A stretch of DNA of 9,185 nt. It comes from Planctomycetota bacterium (GTDB taxonomy: Bacteria > Planctomycetota > Planctomycetia > Pirellulales > S012-138). Where the stretch lies: NCBI GenBank assembly GCA_026982835.1, contig JALSGI010000815.1:1-9185 (forward strand). Direction: 5' to 3'. The notes under the pieces were generated by a model. The model saw only the letters and a program-made list of their open reading frames with translations, did no database searches and was not told the DNA's origin. Positions 5,562 through 9,185 of the stretch are shown piece by piece (positions within the stretch are counted from its first letter, which is position 1; each line of letters opens with the position of its first letter). A program made the translations under genes and the position numbers.

Positions 5562-5598
5562 CCGCTGGCTGAAGGCACGCGGCTCGCCGTTGCAAGAA
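5562..5598 (-). repeat. Hairpin repeat 10 (GGCGAGCC type, inverted, decayed)
   Basis: CCGCTGGC, loop TGAA and GGCACGCGG pair only in part, but the CTCGCC tail and the link GTTGCAAGAA are intact, so it is a decayed copy of the same family. Confidence 0.6.
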
Positions 5599-5639
5599 CC
5601 AACATCCGCAGCACCAAACAACCGCATGCCGACGATACA

Positions 5640-5695
5640 GCTGGCTGGAGCCACCGCGGTGGTGCAAGTAAACAAGTAAATGTAGTTCAGCCAGC
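5640..5695 (+). other. Nested inverted repeat just before the sulfatase gene
   Basis: GCTGGCTG (5640-5647) pairs exactly with CAGCCAGC (5688-5695). Inside lies the perfect palindrome CCACCGCGGTGG (5651-5662). The outer arm ends about 25 bases before the sulfatase ribosome site. It could be a leader structure, an operator or a terminator for upstream transcription. No T run follows. Confidence 0.4.
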
Positions 5696-5733
5696 CCGCT
5701 ACTTTGGTCCCACACTCAGCAAAGGATGTTGCC

Positions 5734-7359
5734 GTGTTCTCTGCCAAGAAATTGCCAGGACGATGGTCTCTGGTGGTTTTGTGCCTGGCAGGGGTGCTGA
5801 GCTTGCCGTGCGACAGCGACGCCCAGCAGGCAACCCGGCACCCGCCCAACATCGTTATTATCATGGCCGACGACCTGGGCTGGTCGGACCTGGGCTGTTA
5901 CGGCGGGGAGATTCCCACTCCGCACATCGATCGCCTGGCCGAGCAAGGCGTGCGGTTCACGCAGTTTTACAACAACGCCGTGTGCGGGCCTACGCGCGCC
6001 TCACTCCTGACGGGGCTGTGGTGCCAGCAGTTGGGGCACCGGGGCGAGCACTGGAACGATCCGATCGACTTCGACCGCTGCGTGCTTCTGAGCGAGGCAC
6101 TTCGGCGGGCCGGCTATCGCACCCTGATGGTGGGCAAGTGGCAGCGGCGGCGACTGGCCGTGGAGTGCGGCTTTGACCGCTTCTTCGGGCCCATGTGCCA
6201 GGCCAAGATCAGCTACTTTGACGAGGTAGTGCACAACCCCTGGTACCTGGATCGCCGCCGGGTGAAGCTGCCGGAAGACTTCTATCTAACCAAGGCGTTG
6301 AACCACTATGCGGTGGAGTTTTTGAAAGAGGCCCTGCAGCAGGAGCGGCCGTTTTTCCTCTACGTGGCCCACATCGCCCCCCACTGGCCGCTGCACGCCC
6401 CGGAAGAAGACGTGCAACCGCACCTGGAGCGTTACCAGGCCGGTTGGACGCGCCTGCGGCAAAAACGCCACCGGCGGCAGCTTGCCCTGGGGCTGGTGCC
6501 GCCGGAGTGGAAGCCGGCCCCGTGGCCCGGGGCGGTGCCGCCGTGGCCCCAGGCCCCCTACCCCCAGTGGCAGGCCCGGCGCATGGCCGTCTATGCTGCG
6601 CAAGTGGCCTGGATCGACCGGGGCGTGGGTCAGATCGTGCAGTTGCTTCGGCAGGCCGGCCAGTTGGACAACACGGTGATTTTCTTTCTCTCCGACAACG
6701 GAGCGGCCCCCGACGGCGGGATCGCTCCCACCCGCAGCGGATTCGGCTTTGCCCCCGGCAGGGACAACTCCCGTTGGCGGCTGGACCGGGTGCCGATTCG
6801 CCCGGGCAGCGGGCCGGACAATCCCCCGGGCGGGCCGGAAACTTTTGCGGCCTACGGGCTGGGCTGGGCCACGCTCAGTTGCACGCCGCTACGGGGCACC
6901 AAAAGCAGCGGCTTCGAGGGCGGCATCCGCACCCCCCTGGTGGTGCACTGGCCCCAAGGGATCCCCCGTCCCGGGGCGCTTTGCCACCAGGTGGGCCACG
7001 TGGTGGACCTGATGCCCACGGTGCTGGAGCTCGCCCGGGCCGAGTATCCCCGGCAGCTGGGTCGGCGGCGGCCGCTGCCGCTGGTGGGCCAAAGCCTGGT
7101 GGGAGCGATCCGCGGTGAACAAGCCTCCAAGGAGCGCACGCTCTTTTGGAGCGTTCCCTGGCACGACGCGGTGCGCCAGGGACGCTGGAAGGCCGTGCGC
7201 CGCAAGCGGACCAACAAGTGGATGCTCTTTGACCTACATCACGACGGCACGGAAACGACCGACCTGGCCGCACGCCATCCGCAGCGGCTGACCCGGCTGG
7301 TGGAGCTGTTCCAGCAGTGGAAGGCCCAGGTGGCCCACGACGCCGGCAGGCGGCAGTGA
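5734..7359 (+). CDS. Secreted sulfatase (formylglycine-dependent, arylsulfatase family)
   Basis: This enzyme hydrolyses sulfate esters, probably from sulfated polysaccharides or glycans, outside the cytosol. GTG 5734 is chosen because AAAGGA (5721-5726) stands seven bases before it; an in-frame TTG at 5704 has no such site. The product has 541 residues. Residues 1-30 form a signal peptide (basic start, WSLVVLCLAGVL core, likely cleavage after SDA). The core motifs are MADDLGWSD (metal-binding Asp46-Asp47), CGPTRASLLTG with Cys84 as the formylglycine precursor (C-x-P-x-R), GKW with Lys135, APHWPLH with His217, SDNG with Asp321-Asn322, and GTKSSGFEGGIR with Lys390. The usual GKWHLG is changed to GKWQRR, so the His that normally contacts formylglycine is Gln137 and the following loop is shortened. 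Maturation needs a formylglycine-generating enzyme, not seen here. The substrate cannot be assigned. It stands alone downstream of the repeat region. Confidence 0.95.
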   Translation: MFSAKKLPGRWSLVVLCLAGVLSLPCDSDAQQATRHPPNIVIIMADDLGWSDLGCYGGEIPTPHIDRLAEQGVRFTQFYNNAVCGPTRASLLTGLWCQQLGHRGEHWNDPIDFDRCVLLSEALRRAGYRTLMVGKWQRRRLAVECGFDRFFGPMCQAKISYFDEVVHNPWYLDRRRVKLPEDFYLTKALNHYAVEFLKEALQQERPFFLYVAHIAPHWPLHAPEEDVQPHLERYQAGWTRLRQKRHRRQLALGLVPPEWKPAPWPGAVPPWPQAPYPQWQARRMAVYAAQVAWIDRGVGQIVQLLRQAGQLDNTVIFFLSDNGAAPDGGIAPTRSGFGFAPGRDNSRWRLDRVPIRPGSGPDNPPGGPETFAAYGLGWATLSCTPLRGTKSSGFEGGIRTPLVVHWPQGIPRPGALCHQVGHVVDLMPTVLELARAEYPRQLGRRRPLPLVGQSLVGAIRGEQASKERTLFWSVPWHDAVRQGRWKAVRRKRTNKWMLFDLHHDGTETTDLAARHPQRLTRLVELFQQWKAQVAHDAGRRQ

Positions 7360-7370
7360 GCGGCCAGTGG

Positions 7371-7418
7371 CCAGCCGTTCCGGAGACGGAGTGCCGACGG
7401 CTGGACGCCCCTGTTTTT
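7371..7418 (+). terminator. Likely transcription terminator after the sulfatase gene
   Basis: Twelve bases past the sulfatase stop, CCAGCCGT (7371-7378) pairs perfectly with ACGGCTGG (7397-7404). A short inner stem, TCCG/CGGA, lies in the loop, and five T residues follow at 7414-7418. The T run is nine bases from the stem, so it is not ideal. An alternative pairing of GGCCAGCC (7369-7376) with GGCTGGCC (7431-7438) overlaps it. The site lies between two convergent genes and could serve both. Confidence 0.5.
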
Positions 7419-7450
7419 CTCGGTGACGCAGGCTGGCCAACCGATTCGCC

Positions 7451-8821
7451 CTAGGTACCTTCCCGGATGCGCTGCCGCACGGCCTCCAGGGCTTGCTCCC
7501 GCGTGCGTAACAGGCCGTCCAGTTGCTGATTGCGCACCCAGGCCAGCAAGCGGCCAAACCGAGGACCAGGCTTCAGTCCCAGGGACTTGAGGTCTTCGCC
7601 GGTAACCAGCGGCGGCGGGTCCAGCTCCTGGCGGGGCAAGGTGAGCTTTTGCCGGCAGAAGTCCAGCACCTGCGTGTCCAGCCCCAGGGCCTCCATGTCG
7701 GCCTGGTGCAGCCCCAGCAGGTTTTCGGCCCAAGGGCTCACCAGCAGCGGCTGCACCCGGCTCCAGGGGAGCCGATCGGCCCGGCGCAGGCTCCGCTGGT
7801 GCTCGACCAGCCAGCGGGTCTGTTTGCGCACCGGGTTGGAGAGCCGCCAGCGTCGGGCGAAGCGGTTGGCCAACCGGGCGGCTCGTTTGGCGGCTTGTTG
7901 GAGCCGCTCGGGTAGCTCGGTTTCCGTAGCGGGAGGCTCTTGCCGGGAAAACAGCTCGGGGGCGCCGCACTCGTGCAGCAAGGCGGCCAAGGCCAGGGGA
8001 AATGGCGGCCCCTGAAGCCGCTCCAACACCCGCAGCGTGTGCTGCCAGAGATTTTCCTGGGGTTGCTCCGGGTTTTGCACTTCGCGGAGGCGGTCCACCT
8101 CGGGCAGCAGCAGGGCCAGCAGGCCGGTTTCCTCAAGCAGCTTCAGTCCCTGGCTTCGAGAGGGGGGGACCAACATCATCTCCAGCTCCGCGGCAAGGCG
8201 TTCCCGGCTTACGTTGGTGATTTTGGCTGCCATTTCCCGCACAGCTTGGTGGGTTTCCGGCTCGATCTGGAAGCCGAACCGGGCAGCAAATCGCACGGCA
8301 CGGAACATCCGCAGGTGATCCTCGGCGAATCGCTCCCGGGGATCGCCGATGGCCCGGATCACCCCCTGCCGCAGGTCCTCTTGCCCTCCCACCCAGTCCA
8401 GTACCTGTTGGGTTTCCGGGTCGTAGAGCATGCCGTTGATGGTGAAGTCGCGTCGCAGCACGTCTTCGCGGGCCGTGGCGTAGCGGACCTGATCGGGATG
8501 GCGGCCGTCGCTGTAGGGGCCTTCGGTGCGGAAGGTGGTCACTTCCACCGTGCCGGCCTGGGGCGGGCCCACCACCAGCATCACCCCGAAGGCGGCTCCC
8601 ACCGGCACGGTACGGCGGCGACCAAAGAGTTTGCGCACCTGCTGGGGGGTGGCATTGGTGGCCACGTCGTAGTCCTTGGGCGTGTGACCCAGTAGCAAGT
8701 CCCGCACGCACCCTCCGGCCCAATAGGCCTCGAAGCCGGCACGGCGCAGCCGCTGCAACACTTCCAGGGCGAAGCGTCGCTGAGCCTGGGGGTTGAGGGA
8801 AGCCGAAGCGTGTTTTGCCAC
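7451..8821 (-). CDS. cca: CCA tRNA nucleotidyltransferase / poly(A) polymerase family protein
   Basis: A class II nucleotidyltransferase. In bacteria these add or repair the 3' CCA of tRNA, or add poly(A) to RNA, in the cytosol. From GTG 8821 the protein has 456 residues. The head domain shows WAGGCVRDLLLG (34-45) and the catalytic D50-Y-D52, then RRDFTING (123-130), RFAEDHLRMFRAVRFAARFG (164-183) and SRERLAAELE (205-214), the order expected for the family. The middle part has a decayed HD region: WQHTLRVLE then LLHECGAP, where LLHDVGKP is usual, so metal phosphohydrolase activity is unlikely. The C-terminal TGEDLKSLGLKPGPRFGRLL is typical. The open frame extends to 8953, but the added residues look unlike the family and include no ATG. 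GTG 8821 puts the start just before the conserved part, though its ribosome site is weak. Whether it is a CCA-adding or poly(A) enzyme cannot be decided from sequence alone. Confidence 0.9.
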   Translation of the reverse strand: MAKHASASLNPQAQRRFALEVLQRLRRAGFEAYWAGGCVRDLLLGHTPKDYDVATNATPQQVRKLFGRRRTVPVGAAFGVMLVVGPPQAGTVEVTTFRTEGPYSDGRHPDQVRYATAREDVLRRDFTINGMLYDPETQQVLDWVGGQEDLRQGVIRAIGDPRERFAEDHLRMFRAVRFAARFGFQIEPETHQAVREMAAKITNVSRERLAAELEMMLVPPSRSQGLKLLEETGLLALLLPEVDRLREVQNPEQPQENLWQHTLRVLERLQGPPFPLALAALLHECGAPELFSRQEPPATETELPERLQQAAKRAARLANRFARRWRLSNPVRKQTRWLVEHQRSLRRADRLPWSRVQPLLVSPWAENLLGLHQADMEALGLDTQVLDFCRQKLTLPRQELDPPPLVTGEDLKSLGLKPGPRFGRLLAWVRNQQLDGLLRTREQALEAVRQRIREGT

Positions 8822-9092
8822 CGGAACTTCGTTCCACCCTACGAAAGAGTGCCGAAGGACTAAAACCAGCTCCTTGCCAGTGTAATATCTGGCGGCAAAG
8901 AGAAAAGCAGCTCGAAGCCCGCTTGCTCGTGCGAAAAAACACCGCCCAGGCAAACCACTCCCTCCCGCGACAGCAATGCCAGCACCCGCCGGGGAGCGTT
9001 TGAGTCATCCCTGCGGTGCTTTCCGCCGAAATCAATAGGTGCCGCAAGGAGTTTCGAGGGATTGTGCCGATTGCATCGACAGGGGGGCTTTG
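8822..9092. other. Divergent intergenic region, no gene seen
   Basis: These 271 bases separate the minus-strand cca-like gene from the plus-strand Tat-signal gene and should contain both promoters. TATTAC (minus strand, near 8883-8888) could be a -10 box for the cca-like gene, but no convincing -35 lies at the right distance. An AAGGAG on the minus strand near 8868-8873 is not followed by an ATG, GTG or TTG at a suitable distance in the cca frame. Nothing else is recognised. Confidence 0.4.
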
Positions 9093-9185
9093 ATGGCCGA
9101 ACAGGTGTGCGGGAGCCGGACTTGGGGGGAGTGGACGCCGCTTGGTTTTTCACGCCGCCGGTTTCTGCTGGGTGGTTCCGCCGCC
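9093..9185 (+). CDS. Tat-exported protein, N-terminal fragment
   Basis: The last 93 bases encode 31 residues beginning MAEQVCGSRT and containing SRRRFLLGGSAA (residues 20-31), a textbook twin-arginine (S-R-R-x-F-L) signal peptide start with the hydrophobic region just beginning. The protein would be exported folded through the Tat system. ATG 9093 is supported by AGGGGGG (9081-9087) five bases upstream. The rest of the gene is outside the window, so the mature protein cannot be named. In planctomycetes such signals commonly precede Gfo/Idh/MocA oxidoreductases and DUF1501 proteins, but nothing here chooses between them. Confidence 0.75.
   Translation, partial: MAEQVCGSRTWGEWTPLGFSRRRFLLGGSAA

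Larger units (their letters stand above)
4953..5733. repeat. Gene-free region packed with planctomycete-style hairpin repeats
   Basis: About 780 bases between the lipoprotein stop and the sulfatase start contain no credible gene. The stretch holds at least ten hairpin units, listed individually. The main type is GGCGAGCC followed by an 8-bp stem and a tetraloop (GTTA, GTCA, TTCA, or their complements TGAA and TTAC), in both orientations. A second type has the loop GGAA and ends in CAGTGG. Stem sequences differ between copies but pairing is kept, so the selected feature is the fold. Links such as GTTGCAAGAA recur after inverted copies. The pattern resembles REP/BIME elements. No transposase is present here. 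Several short open frames cross the region but mirror the repeats and have no ribosome sites. Confidence 0.85.

Noticed and set aside
5004..5598. CRISPR array
   Set aside because: The repeats are short hairpins of differing stem sequence, in alternating orientation and irregular spacing, with no constant repeat or uniform spacers.
8822..8953. N-terminal extension of the cca-like protein to TTG 8953
   Set aside because: The added 44 residues have no family resemblance and only a TTG start; GTG 8821 lies just before the conserved domain.
8133..9047. A 304-codon minus-strand open frame
   Set aside because: It is an alternate frame over the cca-like gene; the real frame carries all the nucleotidyltransferase motifs.

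Overview
The window is GC-rich, densely coded DNA that looks planctomycete-like. The signs are a secreted formylglycine-type sulfatase with a GTG start, a large prepilin-type (PilW/GspJ-like) protein, a Tat-signal protein, and a gene-free stretch packed with GGCGAGCC-type hairpin repeats of the kind I associate with Pirellulales and Thermogutta-like genomes. The lineage is an inference from gene style; there is no rRNA or other phylogenetic marker in the window.

Layout: (1) 1-93, minus: first 31 codons of a YqgE/AlgH (UPF0301) protein, cut by the window edge. (2) 257-1942, minus: AMP-forming fatty acyl-CoA synthetase. (3) 2175-3715, plus: prepilin-type protein broken by a one-base frameshift near 2420, with a good candidate promoter upstream. 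(4) 3748-4350, minus: AhpD-like/peroxidase-related carboxymuconolactone decarboxylase-family protein interrupted by one in-frame TGA. (5) 4482-4952, plus: small putative lipoprotein or secreted protein with a proline-rich linker and an SH3-like end. (6) 4953-5733: gene-free region with about ten hairpin repeats. (7) 5734-7359, plus: sulfatase. (8) 7451-8821, minus: CCA-adding enzyme/poly(A) polymerase family. (9) 9093-9185, plus: start of a Tat-exported protein, cut by the window edge.

The most exciting item is gene 4. The in-frame TGA (4105-4107, minus strand) falls exactly on the second catalytic cysteine of the AhpD Glu-x11-Cys-x2-Cys-x3-His signature, giving Cys-x2-Sec-x3-His. Beginning 18 nt after the TGA is a perfect 7-bp stem closed by a GGUC tetraloop (4069-4086), with the loop 25 nt from the TGA. 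This is the geometry and loop sequence of a bacterial SECIS element. The gene is therefore best read as one 200-residue selenoprotein, which ordinary gene callers would split in two or call a pseudogene.

The genes do not form one pathway. Orientation alternates, and only YqgE and the acyl-CoA synthetase are adjacent on the same strand. Two convergent junctions (3716-3747 and 7360-7450) carry hairpins that could end transcription. Two divergent junctions (4351-4481 and 8822-9092) must hold promoters for both sides. The hairpin repeats sit in the long leader region before the sulfatase.
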